64,000 nt of DNA, from positions 1-64,000 of the forward strand of contig JBKDQE010000057.1 in the NCBI GenBank assembly GCA_046342195.1, read 5' to 3'. This DNA comes from CANHBY01 sp046342195. GTDB lineage: Bacteria > Pseudomonadota > Gammaproteobacteria > Burkholderiales > Burkholderiaceae_C. Positions 43,040 to 51,452 of the stretch are shown here, piece after piece (position 1 is the stretch's first letter; every line of letters starts with the position of its first letter). Made by a program: the position numbers and the translations under genes. Under the pieces are notes generated by a model, which searched no databases, was not told where the DNA came from, and was given only the letters and a program-made list of their open reading frames with translations.

Positions 43040-43711
43040 CTAAAATCGATTAGACCCAGCCCTTTTAAAAAGCCCCAGTCGCTGGGCCTCCAAGGCGGCT
43101 TCAGCGCGTGAATTGACGTTGAGTTTGCGGTAAATTTGCTTCACATAATCGGCAATTGTGTGACGCGAAAGATTCAGCTGAACACCAATTTCAGGCAGCG
43201 TGAAGCCCTTGGCCACTCGCAGCAAAACTTCGTTTTCCCGGTCAGATAGCGCCACATGGTCAAATTGCCAGGCTGATGCTTCAGGCTTGCTCTGAGCCGC
43301 AAAGTAAGCAATGACACGGCGGGCAATCGAAGGCGAAAGAGGGGGCTCTCCTTGGCTCATGCGATTGAGTTGCTCGGCAATCAATTCACGGGCCTGCTCT
43401 TTGAGAAGGTAGCCAAAGGCCCCTGCTTGCAGAGCAGGGAAAAGGTGCTCGTCTCCATCGTGAATAGTCACCACCACAGACTGAGCCTCAGGCTGAGAGT
43501 CACGCAGCGCAGTAACTACATCAACGCCGGAACCATCAGGCAGGCCCAAGTCAATTAAAGCCAAACGAAAGGTTTCATGTCGAACCCAGTGGATGGCATC
43601 CTGCACCGTAGCGGCTTCAGCAACCTTTGAGCCAGGAAAAATCTGAAGGATCAAAGCCTTGAGCCAATGACGAATCTCGGGGATGTCTTCGAGGAGCAAA
43701 ATATGATTCAT
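43040..43711 (-). CDS. LuxR/NarL-family response regulator
   Basis: A 223-residue regulator. Glu8-Asp9 and Asp54 (LALIDLGLPDG) form the receiver acidic pocket, and YLLKEQARE has the Lys. SDRENEVLLRVAKGFTLPEI and HTIADYVKQIYRKLNVNSRA form the LuxR helix-turn-helix. It is paralogous to the regulator at 32972-33658. Start ATG 43711 is well inside a longer open frame. It sits 138 bases after the kinase gene and is almost certainly its partner. Confidence 0.88.
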   Translation of the reverse strand: MNHILLLEDIPEIRHWLKALILQIFPGSKVAEAATVQDAIHWVRHETFRLALIDLGLPDGSGVDVVTALRDSQPEAQSVVVTIHDGDEHLFPALQAGAFGYLLKEQARELIAEQLNRMSQGEPPLSPSIARRVIAYFAAQSKPEASAWQFDHVALSDRENEVLLRVAKGFTLPEIGVQLNLSRHTIADYVKQIYRKLNVNSRAEAALEAQRLGLFKRAGSNRF

Positions 43712-43728
43712 AGGCCTGTTGACACTCT
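43711..43728 (+). repeat. TAGGCCTGTTGACACTC short dispersed repeat, variant copy
   Basis: A variant with one base less and one change compared with the copies at 41113, 46231 and 55485. It overlaps the response-regulator start codon on the other strand and lies between kinase and regulator. Confidence 0.35.
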
Positions 43729-43849
43729 GAGTCAAGAACGGGAATGCTGACAACAAAAACTTGAACAGGGTGACCGGAGTATTCAAGCATTGACATAGAG
43801 CCACCATTGGTTTGCATCGTACCCCTGAGCCGATCACAACAAAAGGGCA

Positions 43850-45706
43850 TTATGAGCTTTGAATGCCCGATTCAAACGGAATCGTGAGGCGGATCACGGT
43901 TCCAAAGCCCGGGGCAGATTCAACCAAGCAATGTCCCTCAATTTGCTTGGCACGGTGTTTCATGCTGGCCATACCGTGGCCACGATCAAGTTTTGACTCT
44001 GGAGAAGCGAGGATACCTCGACCATTATCCTGAATCGTGATGCAGAATTCGTGATCATCAAACTCGCAAGTAACCGTACACAATGATGCCTCACTGTGCT
44101 TGATGATATTACTGACTGATTCACGCAAAATACGTGTCGTCTGTACATAAACACGGGCAGAAAGGGCTTGTTCGGTCTCTTCGAGTGGGTGCTTCCAGTC
44201 GGCTTCAATACCAGTTTGAGCGAGACGCATCACAAGTTCCGCCCGCCAGTCTCCCAGTGCGTCCATCAGAAGCATCGGGCGACCGGTCAGGCCCCTCACA
44301 GACAAACGCATCTCCTCAAGGGCCTCCCGAGCCAAGTTCGAAATGCGCTCGCTTTGGCTGGTATGAACAATGGTGAGTAGTTTGGCCCCCAAATCGTCAT
44401 GTAAATCACTCGCAATCCGCTTGCGCTCTGATTCCGTGACTTGCTGTACCCGCTCATCAGCCATGCGGGCAAAGTTACGCTCCATTTCATCGGCAGCCTC
44501 TTGGGCTTTGAATTCAATGTGCTGACGAGCCTTCTCGGCCCTGGTCAGGTCGCGCGCAAGCCCCCCCAGCAGCAGCAGGAATACAGCAATAAGACAAGCT
44601 ACAGGCAAAATTTCAACAATGACAGAACGCTGCTCAAAGACACTGGGAAAATATTGCTGCTCCAGCCCCATCATCAGCACACTGGCACCGAATGGCAGCA
44701 CAAGCACCATGAAAGGGAAATCAGCTTGGCGAGCCAACAGGGCCACCCGCAGATAAATACACATCGCCACCAAAACCTCCAGCACAATCACCGTGTACCA
44801 AGCTCTGGCCATGATAAAGAGGTGGTCGGTGCCAGCAAAGGTGAGTGTCATGGGTACCACAAGGCACTGAAGCAGCAAAAAAGACTCAAAAAGTTTTGAG
44901 CGAACCTTTGCATGGCTCAGAAGAAATTGCACCAAAAACGCGCCTGCAATAGGAAAGGATGCTGCCAGCAGCAACTCATAGCGTAGCGCATCAAGAATAG
45001 GCTGAGGCGAATTCAGTCCGTAACTGATGATGGCCCAAGAGAGGGTCAAAAAGCCAAAGTACAGGAAAGACACATCATGTCTGCCCAGAAGAAACAAAAG
45101 CACCAGCAAACTGCCCAGCACCGCAAGAGTGATCATCATGGCAAGACGCCAATCAGGTTGATCCAGGTAGGCTTCTGCAAGCCATTCAATCGTGGAAAGG
45201 CCCCCAGAGCGACTCCAGCTTGCCACGCTTTCGAGCTTGAACCCCCTGACATGAATATCCAACAGGTTGCCGGATGCCTGCAAAATTGAAGAAGGCACTT
45301 GAATCAATTGCGGCGTGTGGCAATTGCGGGTGAGGGGTTCTTCCATCCTGCCCCCGCTGAAAATAAGTTGCCGATTAATTTCCACTTCAAAATTGGTACA
45401 AACTCGCTCAATACGCAGCACCAAAGGCTTAGAGGCGCTAAAATGCCTTGGGCGATCAAATTGAAGCCGATACCAGACACTTCCGCTGAAATCGGGGCGG
45501 GTTCGGGCCCAATCATCAGGCAGAGAAACTTGTTGCAAGGCGACCCCTTCTGGAAAATGGGGCGCGTCACTGACCACCGCCTGGGCCTTGGTCAGCTTGA
45601 AGGGGGCGTCAAAAGCCTGCCCGGGTATAAACCACCCGAAAAACGCCAACACCAAAGCAGCCCAGCGTATTTTTTGTGCAATTGTTGAGTCCAAGATGTA
45701 CGCCAT
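43850..45706 (-). CDS. 7TM-DISM histidine kinase, NarX/UhpB-type
   Basis: A 618-residue sensor kinase. After a signal-like start, an extracytoplasmic sensory domain (about 35-185) is followed by seven membrane helices (about 190-390), the 7TMR-DISM layout. A coiled coil leads to ERKRIASDLHDDLGAKLLTI with the phospho-His at about residue 435, then the ATPase domain (QDNGRGI, GHGMASMKHRAKQIEG). HisKA_3 kinases pair with LuxR-type regulators such as the one downstream. The signal sensed is unknown. Confidence 0.9.
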   Translation of the reverse strand: MAYILDSTIAQKIRWAALVLAFFGWFIPGQAFDAPFKLTKAQAVVSDAPHFPEGVALQQVSLPDDWARTRPDFSGSVWYRLQFDRPRHFSASKPLVLRIERVCTNFEVEINRQLIFSGGRMEEPLTRNCHTPQLIQVPSSILQASGNLLDIHVRGFKLESVASWSRSGGLSTIEWLAEAYLDQPDWRLAMMITLAVLGSLLVLLFLLGRHDVSFLYFGFLTLSWAIISYGLNSPQPILDALRYELLLAASFPIAGAFLVQFLLSHAKVRSKLFESFLLLQCLVVPMTLTFAGTDHLFIMARAWYTVIVLEVLVAMCIYLRVALLARQADFPFMVLVLPFGASVLMMGLEQQYFPSVFEQRSVIVEILPVACLIAVFLLLLGGLARDLTRAEKARQHIEFKAQEAADEMERNFARMADERVQQVTESERKRIASDLHDDLGAKLLTIVHTSQSERISNLAREALEEMRLSVRGLTGRPMLLMDALGDWRAELVMRLAQTGIEADWKHPLEETEQALSARVYVQTTRILRESVSNIIKHSEASLCTVTCEFDDHEFCITIQDNGRGILASPESKLDRGHGMASMKHRAKQIEGHCLVESAPGFGTVIRLTIPFESGIQSS

Positions 45707-45786
45707 TCAGGCTCCATTCACGGCATTCATCAGCACTGATGGTGCAGGATGGTTACCCCGCCCCCCCCCTTTTTGCAGGATGCCGA

Positions 45787-46233
45787 ATGAAGCCCGAGGT
45801 AAAATTGTCGCTCCAGTTTGCCCGTGATGATCGGGTTCGTTCCCATCGAATCCATCTTCCTCGAGCCAAGGTTCTGCGTTGGCTAAAAACAGCCTTGAGT
45901 TTACCTTCAGAGCTGACCGTACGGATTGTCGGCGAAGCAGAGGGCCGATCTCTGAACCAAGAGTATCGACACAAAGACTATGCCACCAATGTCCTGACGT
46001 TTCCTTATGAGCAAGCTCCGGTGGTCATGGCTGACTTGGTTCTTTGTGCTGACGTTGTCGAACGTGAGGCCCTTCTACAGGGCCTTCCCTTGCAAGCCCA
46101 CTATGCCCACCTCCTCATTCATGGCGCCCTGCATGCTCAGGGGTATGATCATGAAACCGAAAAAGATGCTGTCGTGATGGAAAAGCTGGAAACTCAATTC
46201 ATGTGCAAATTGGGGTTCAAATCTCCCTATTAG
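45787..46233 (+). CDS. ybeY: Endoribonuclease YbeY
   Basis: A 148-residue single-strand RNase for 16S rRNA 3'-end processing and ribosome quality control. HLLIHGALHAQGYDH carries the three zinc histidines. NQEYRHKDYATNVLTFPYE is the other signature. AGGATG precedes ATG 45787, which is 111 bases inside a longer open frame. Confidence 0.93.
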   Translation: MKPEVKLSLQFARDDRVRSHRIHLPRAKVLRWLKTALSLPSELTVRIVGEAEGRSLNQEYRHKDYATNVLTFPYEQAPVVMADLVLCADVVEREALLQGLPLQAHYAHLLIHGALHAQGYDHETEKDAVVMEKLETQFMCKLGFKSPY

Positions 46234-46250
46234 GGCCTGTTCACACTCAA
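46231..46250 (+). repeat. TAGGGCCTGTTCACACTC short dispersed repeat, copy 3
   Basis: It begins at the ybeY stop codon itself. Compare 41113, 43711 and 55485. Confidence 0.5.
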
Positions 46251-46255
46251 GATGA

Positions 46256-46792
46256 TCAGGCGCTTTCAGTTGCAGCGCACCCTTGCAGGGCCGCAGCAGC
46301 AGGCGCCACCACGGTTTCTCCTGAAGCAATGCTGCGGATCACCACGGCATTTACCCCGATTCGTGCATGGTCTCCGACTTGGATCGGCCCGATGATTTTG
46401 GCGCCGGCGCCAATATCCACATGGCCACCGATGCGGGGAATACCATGGGTGCTGGCGCCGATGGTGACCTGCTGAAAAATCAGGCAATTGGGGCCGATCT
46501 CCACCTCGGGGTGAATCACCACCCCTTGAGGATGGGGCAGAAGCAAGCCGCCCCCAATGCGGCTGCCCAGAGGAATATCGGCTCCTGTGATGGCACTCCA
46601 GAACCGATGGCGCAAAGTGGCCAGGCAACGCATCAAGCCTGCCCAAGGCTGATCCGAAGCACGCCAATATGCATGCGCCCGCAGGCTGGCCAACAAGGAT
46701 CGCGATGGCATCCAGGCCCACCAAGCCTTGCGTTCCCGGGACCAATCGGCTTGAGTAGCCGAAATGCGACCATCATTTTGAGCCTGCCTCAT
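46256..46792 (-). CDS. Serine-acetyltransferase-like hexapeptide acyltransferase
   Basis: A 178-residue left-handed beta-helix acyltransferase. HPQGVVIHPEVEIGPNCLIF and TIGASTHGIPRIGGHVDIGAG are hexapeptide-repeat coils resembling CysE and colanic-acid acetyltransferases. The N-terminal part is helical. In this cluster it probably acetylates a sugar of the exopolysaccharide rather than serine. ATG 46792 follows the WecG-STAS stop by eight bases. Confidence 0.8.
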   Translation of the reverse strand: MRQAQNDGRISATQADWSRERKAWWAWMPSRSLLASLRAHAYWRASDQPWAGLMRCLATLRHRFWSAITGADIPLGSRIGGGLLLPHPQGVVIHPEVEIGPNCLIFQQVTIGASTHGIPRIGGHVDIGAGAKIIGPIQVGDHARIGVNAVVIRSIASGETVVAPAAAALQGCAATESA

Positions 46793-46800
46793 CCTGAGAC

Positions 46801-47916
46801 TCAACCCGCAGAGGAGTGAGGCTGCTCGAACAGATAGCCCGCCAAATGGCGCCGAAAACAGGCATACATCGGCGGCCGAGCCCCCTCAACTTGAAATCGT
46901 GACCCAAAAACCCCTCGAGCCAACATCAGAAGGCCAATACAGCGGCTGTCAACATGGCTTGTACAACTGAGATCAACCACAATAGCCTGCTTTGTCTCGC
47001 TCACTTGCAATGCTTTGAACCAATGCCGCAACAGAGACAAGCCCTCCCCTCTCCATGCCCCCGTTAAAATAAGCCGCACTCCCTGTGGGCCACGTTTGCA
47101 AATCAATGATCCAGGCTGCTCTTGACCTGCATCGGCCTGACGCAAAGATAAAGCCAGAGGCAGTACGCATGTCGCCAACAGGGAAAGAAACTGCCAGCCA
47201 TCGCGCCAATAGCGTCGCCAAAGAAAGGGTTCTTGCTTGATACGCCAAAGCCACTCCAGCCCTGACTGCTGCCAAGCCAAGGGCGCGCGCTTGATGCTTC
47301 CTGCCACAAAATTCACCACCGCCCCAAAATATCCCACAATCGGTGCATGCAGTCGCTCCCGGTTCAGTTCAATCCAGCGCTGGCCCTTTTGCGCCCCCAC
47401 AGACACAATCAGAAAATCAGGATGGCTCTGGTTGATGGTTTCAAGCACTTGAGGCGTATTCAAGGCATCCAGAGAGCACCTGCCAGGGTCCACATAGCCC
47501 ACCGAAATGATGCCTGCAGAGCTTGATTTATTTAATCGTTCATGGGCGCGTTGCGCCATGCCTGCAGCACCGCCTAAAAAGTTGACTTTCAAGGGGGGAG
47601 AGGGGTGGCGAGCGAGTTCATCAAAAAAATTCGGGCCCGAAATTCGCTCCCGAATAGGCAAGCCCAGTAGTTTGCAAATCCAGACCACCGGCATGCCATC
47701 GACCAAGCTCAGATCACTGCGCAACACTGAATCCCGAAATAAATGATCTTGGCGTGCTGTCATCACAAAATTGAGGTTCGGGGTTGAAATAAAACAGCTC
47801 TGACCCCTAAAAGCGGCCTGCCGTACGCGGCTCACCGCTTGCGCCATGTTGAGCACATCGAAGGGCAAGCCCAGCACTGCCACGACGTCACGATCAAACG
47901 GACTGACACTCTTCAT
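46801..47916 (-). CDS. WecG/TagA-family glycosyltransferase fused to a STAS-like domain
   Basis: A 371-residue protein with two domains. Residues 1-250 are a WecG/TagA/CpsF glycosyltransferase (LSLVDGMPVVWICKLLGLP, LIVSVGAQKGQRWIELNR, VGYFGAVVNFVAGSIKRAP), which adds the second sugar to a lipid-linked intermediate. A hydrophobic patch (WQFLSLLATCVLPLALSL) follows. Residues 275-365 look like a STAS domain (AIVVDLSCTSHVDSRCIGLL is the usual centre). STAS domains bind partners or nucleotides, so this may regulate the enzyme. The Ser of the anti-sigma-antagonist site appears as Ser in DSRC. Confidence 0.75.
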   Translation of the reverse strand: MKSVSPFDRDVVAVLGLPFDVLNMAQAVSRVRQAAFRGQSCFISTPNLNFVMTARQDHLFRDSVLRSDLSLVDGMPVVWICKLLGLPIRERISGPNFFDELARHPSPPLKVNFLGGAAGMAQRAHERLNKSSSAGIISVGYVDPGRCSLDALNTPQVLETINQSHPDFLIVSVGAQKGQRWIELNRERLHAPIVGYFGAVVNFVAGSIKRAPLAWQQSGLEWLWRIKQEPFLWRRYWRDGWQFLSLLATCVLPLALSLRQADAGQEQPGSLICKRGPQGVRLILTGAWRGEGLSLLRHWFKALQVSETKQAIVVDLSCTSHVDSRCIGLLMLARGVFGSRFQVEGARPPMYACFRRHLAGYLFEQPHSSAG

Positions 47917-47993
47917 GAGTAGACCTTCGCTTCAGGAAATCTCGACCAATGAGAAGGCATCGGGATGCAGCCCAAGCTGATTGGCCTCAAAAT

Positions 47994-49229
47994 TTAGTGA
48001 ACATCTGGCAGCTTGCCCGGTGGCTGGCGTGGTGTGCGCACCCATTCGGTTTGCACAGATCCTGACAAGCAGCGAAGATAAAGCGGCAACTTGCGCCATA
48101 GATAAGGCAGCAAAGCCAAGCCATCCCGCAGTTGCAAAAGATCAGGCGCAAAGCAACGCCAGCTCAGCAGCACCGCCCCCCCCAGCAGCAAACCCGAAAA
48201 GGTCAGCAATCGAGCCGGCCACCAAAACCCGGACAGAAGGCCCAAACCTGTGCATAAGAGTCCTGCCAAAAGAATTGCCCAGGCCCACGCAGCCAGTGGA
48301 GGCACCGAAAGATCCAGCGCCAGGGCCAACAAAGGCCACTGCCGCCGTCTCAATGCCTGGAACAGTAGGCGCAAAAATTGCGACTTCATGAGCCGCAAAT
48401 GGCCATGCTCCCAGCGGGTTTTTTGGATTATGAGAGCCTGGGTTTGAACCGGAAATTCGCTCGTCACCACGGCAGAAGGCACAAAGCGCGCCGGGCTGCC
48501 CATGGCAGCCAAATGAAGCCCGAGCTGGAGATCTTCTGCGATATGCCCACTGGCCAAGGGCGCCCTTCGGATCAGCGCCCAAGGCAAAGCCATGCCCGTG
48601 CCCATAAGTTGACAAGGCGCACCAAAGGTGGCGGCTCCGAGCGGTCGAACCTGGTTTTTGACAATCCAGGCCAATTCAGCAATGCGCACAGCAAGGCAGG
48701 CCCCCACAGGTGCGTGCATCAAATCAAGGGCTTGTACGGGCTGAGCATGGTGCAAACATTCAGCCGCCAACACACGCAAGCTGCCCGACGAAACAATGCA
48801 ATCCGCATCGACCACAATGACCACCTCGGGTCGGCTCTTCGTATCAAGGTGCCGAACCCCGAAATCAAGGGCGAAACCCTTGCCGCGCCGGTGCGAGTCA
48901 AAGCGCTCAATGACCTCAGCACCTGCATCCCGAGCCACTTTGGCGGTGTGGTCACTACAGTTGTCTGCCACCACCACCAAACGATCGCCGGGGCGCAATT
49001 GGGGAAGAATGCTGCGAATGGCCCGACAAATTCCCTGCTCTTCATTGTGGGCGGGCATGATCACGGCAAAATGCCGTCCGGCCAAGGCTTGCCTGATATG
49101 TTCTGTCGAAATGGCCCGCGAATTTTTTCGGGCTCGACAAGCACACAATACTTGTACTCCCAGCACCAGAGATGGCCCCAGCATGATGACAGCCATCAGC
49201 AATCCAGCGATTTCAAGAACATGACTCAT
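47994..49229 (-). CDS. Family 2 glycosyltransferase, membrane-anchored
   Basis: A 411-residue processive-type GT2. An N-terminal helix (about 5-30) precedes the catalytic domain (FAVIMPAHNEEQGI; VVVDADCIV is the DxD site). KTRWEHGHLRLMKSQ is a Q/RxxRW-like motif. Two to three helices lie near the C-terminus (about 310-370). It probably extends or starts a polysaccharide. It overlaps the GT4 gene by 17 bases. Confidence 0.82.
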   Translation of the reverse strand: MSHVLEIAGLLMAVIMLGPSLVLGVQVLCACRARKNSRAISTEHIRQALAGRHFAVIMPAHNEEQGICRAIRSILPQLRPGDRLVVVADNCSDHTAKVARDAGAEVIERFDSHRRGKGFALDFGVRHLDTKSRPEVVIVVDADCIVSSGSLRVLAAECLHHAQPVQALDLMHAPVGACLAVRIAELAWIVKNQVRPLGAATFGAPCQLMGTGMALPWALIRRAPLASGHIAEDLQLGLHLAAMGSPARFVPSAVVTSEFPVQTQALIIQKTRWEHGHLRLMKSQFLRLLFQALRRRQWPLLALALDLSVPPLAAWAWAILLAGLLCTGLGLLSGFWWPARLLTFSGLLLGGAVLLSWRCFAPDLLQLRDGLALLPYLWRKLPLYLRCLSGSVQTEWVRTPRQPPGKLPDVH

Positions 49230-50460
49230 GAAGACCTTTTGATACGGTTTTTTGACCGGCAGCCTCAAACAGGCGCCTCAGCTTGAGAACCTGGTGATCA
49301 ATGTCATGACGAGCCAAAACCCGCGCATGCGCCAATTGACCCATGCGCGAAAGCCTCTGTAGCGGCGCGGTCAGACAAGTGTATAAAGTTCGGGCAAGGC
49401 TATCGACATCCCCTGGAGAAACCAGCCAACCTTCTCGCCCTTGACGCACCAACTCGGGAATACCCGCCACAAACGTGCTGATCACCGGTCGGCGCAGGGC
49501 CATGGCCTCCATCAAGACCACCGGTAAACCTTCCGCAAAGCTGGGCAAAACCAAAGCCCTGGCGTTCAATAACTCCGAGCGCACCTGTGAGCTGCTGATC
49601 CAGCCGGTGATGCGAACATGGTCACGCAAATTCAATTCATCGATCAACTCTTCAACTTGGGGGCGCATATCACCGTCTCCGGCCAGCACCAATTCGAAAG
49701 GCAACCCTTGGCGTATGATCAGCGCGGCGGCCTGAAGCAGCAAGAGTTGCCCCTTTTGCTCACACAGGCGCCCCACACACACCAATCTGGGAGCCTGGGA
49801 GGCCGTGCCTTCAATGTGGGCATAAAACCCTGGCTCCAAACCACAATGCACCACCTCAACTTTGCTCCACTGCGACAGAGGTACCCAGCGCCATAATTGG
49901 CTGCGCCCATACGAGCTGACCGCTACCACAAAAGCAGCATATTGCAGTTTCTCACCAAGTGCCAAGGCTTGGGGTTGATCGAACTCTTCCGGACCATGCA
50001 CCGTGAAACTGTAAGCCACGCCACTGAGGATATGTGCCAGCATGGCCACCTGAGCCGCATTGGTGCCGAAATGGGCATGAAGGTGACTTATCCCTTGATC
50101 ACGCAACCAACGCGCCACAAGGCTGGCTTCGGCCAAATAGACCCAGTGCACCCACAGCGGCCTGTGGGAGACCCAGCCCACGCAAGTAGCCAACCCTGCG
50201 GCTCTCAGAAAAGCCACAGGGTTACACCACATAGCCACCATCACAGCGAAGACCAGGCTTGCTGCTCCTTGCTGCAAAATATATCGGGTGCGCTCCCGCT
50301 CGGCGTGATCCTGAGTATCGGCCAGTGGGCCTGTCCAGCCCCTCATGGCCCACCTTTCGACGCAAACACCTTGCCGCTCCAGCGCCTGAATTTCACGTCG
50401 AATGAAACTGTGGCTTACCTTCGGGTATTGGTTGATCAAATAAGCCACATGCAGCGTCAT
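49213..50460 (-). CDS. Family 4 glycosyltransferase
   Basis: A 415-residue GT-B enzyme. HLHAHFGTNAAQVAMLAH is in the acceptor domain, and RLVCVGRLCEQKGQLLLLQA and PSFAEGLPVVLMEAMALRRP are the donor-side signatures (E-x7-E). ATG 50460 is used, since TLHVAYLINQYPKVSHSFI is the usual N-terminus; the open frame extends far upstream through the neighbouring gene. It overlaps the previous gene by four bases. Confidence 0.88.
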   Translation of the reverse strand: MTLHVAYLINQYPKVSHSFIRREIQALERQGVCVERWAMRGWTGPLADTQDHAERERTRYILQQGAASLVFAVMVAMWCNPVAFLRAAGLATCVGWVSHRPLWVHWVYLAEASLVARWLRDQGISHLHAHFGTNAAQVAMLAHILSGVAYSFTVHGPEEFDQPQALALGEKLQYAAFVVAVSSYGRSQLWRWVPLSQWSKVEVVHCGLEPGFYAHIEGTASQAPRLVCVGRLCEQKGQLLLLQAAALIIRQGLPFELVLAGDGDMRPQVEELIDELNLRDHVRITGWISSSQVRSELLNARALVLPSFAEGLPVVLMEAMALRRPVISTFVAGIPELVRQGREGWLVSPGDVDSLARTLYTCLTAPLQRLSRMGQLAHARVLARHDIDHQVLKLRRLFEAAGQKTVSKGLHESCS

Positions 50461-51452
50461 AAGGGGGTTCCGCGTGATTTGTACTCGATCAGACCACGAT
50501 GACGTCCGGTGTATTGATCGGCCCAATACCGCATTTGCCCAAGAGCTTCGGGGAACCTGCCCAATACCAGAAAAAAGGCTCGCAATAACCGTGTGGCCGC
50601 TGGCCCCTGACCTCGTAAAGCCAGACGCAGAACTTGGGCAGGGTAAATCAAGCAGGCCCAAAGTGCCCAGTGGCCAACTTGGGGCAGTAACAAAAACAGC
50701 AAAAGCCCCCCCGGCAATGCCAAGCCCCAAAACCAAGCTCGGCGAGACTCGCGAACCCAGTGACGCTCCGGGGGAGCTCCGTGCAAATGGGCCCCCTGGG
50801 CAAAGGCATAACCGGATCGTAAGGTTCGCTTCCACCATTGAGAAAATTGAACCATGGCCGCATCATGCCAGGTCATGTCATGGGGCAATCGCCAAAGGCG
50901 CCAGCCAGCAGCACGCAGGCGCACACACAACTCAGGCTCTTCACCTGCAATCAGATCATCCCGATAGCCTCCCACTTCACGCAAGGCATTGGCACGCACC
51001 AGCGCGTCGCCACCAAAAGATCGGGCCTCACCGATGGGCGTGTCCCACTCGACATCACACAACTTGTTGTAAACCGATCGGTGTGGGAAGCGCTCCCTGC
51101 GGCGACCACACACCGCAGCCACCCCGGGGTGGGCCTCAAGAAAAATCAGGGCTTGCAACAACCAGCCAGGCAGCACCTCACAATCACCATCAATAAACTG
51201 GACATATCGAATTTCAGGGGCCAGATATTGCAGCCTTGAAAAACCCGCATTGCGTGCCCGTGCGGCCGTAAAAGGCTGAGAGCAGGTCAGTGGCACCACG
51301 TTCACACCCACAGACTGCGCAAGCTCAACCGAGCCATCTGTGGAGCCTGAATCGACATAAACGACACAAGCCCCGGCCCTCGCTACTGAATGCAAACAGG
51401 CGCGAAGGCGCTCCCCCTCATTGCGCCCAATGATCACAATACCCAAGATCAT
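50457..51452 (-). CDS. Family 2 glycosyltransferase
   Basis: A 331-residue GT2. ILGIVIIGRNEGERLRACLH opens the fold, VYVDSGSTDGS and QFIDGDCEVLP (DxD) follow, and GGDALVRANALREVGGY with GEEPELCVRLRAAGW is the C-terminal part of the active site. A hydrophobic stretch lies at about 243-275. ATG 51452 shares ATGA with the flippase stop. Confidence 0.85.
   Translation of the reverse strand: MILGIVIIGRNEGERLRACLHSVARAGACVVYVDSGSTDGSVELAQSVGVNVVPLTCSQPFTAARARNAGFSRLQYLAPEIRYVQFIDGDCEVLPGWLLQALIFLEAHPGVAAVCGRRRERFPHRSVYNKLCDVEWDTPIGEARSFGGDALVRANALREVGGYRDDLIAGEEPELCVRLRAAGWRLWRLPHDMTWHDAAMVQFSQWWKRTLRSGYAFAQGAHLHGAPPERHWVRESRRAWFWGLALPGGLLLFLLLPQVGHWALWACLIYPAQVLRLALRGQGPAATRLLRAFFLVLGRFPEALGQMRYWADQYTGRHRGLIEYKSRGTPL

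Noticed and set aside
46205..46230. GGTTCAAATC resembling a tRNA T-loop
   Set aside because: It lies inside the end of ybeY, and no acceptor stem or anticodon arm can be formed around it.
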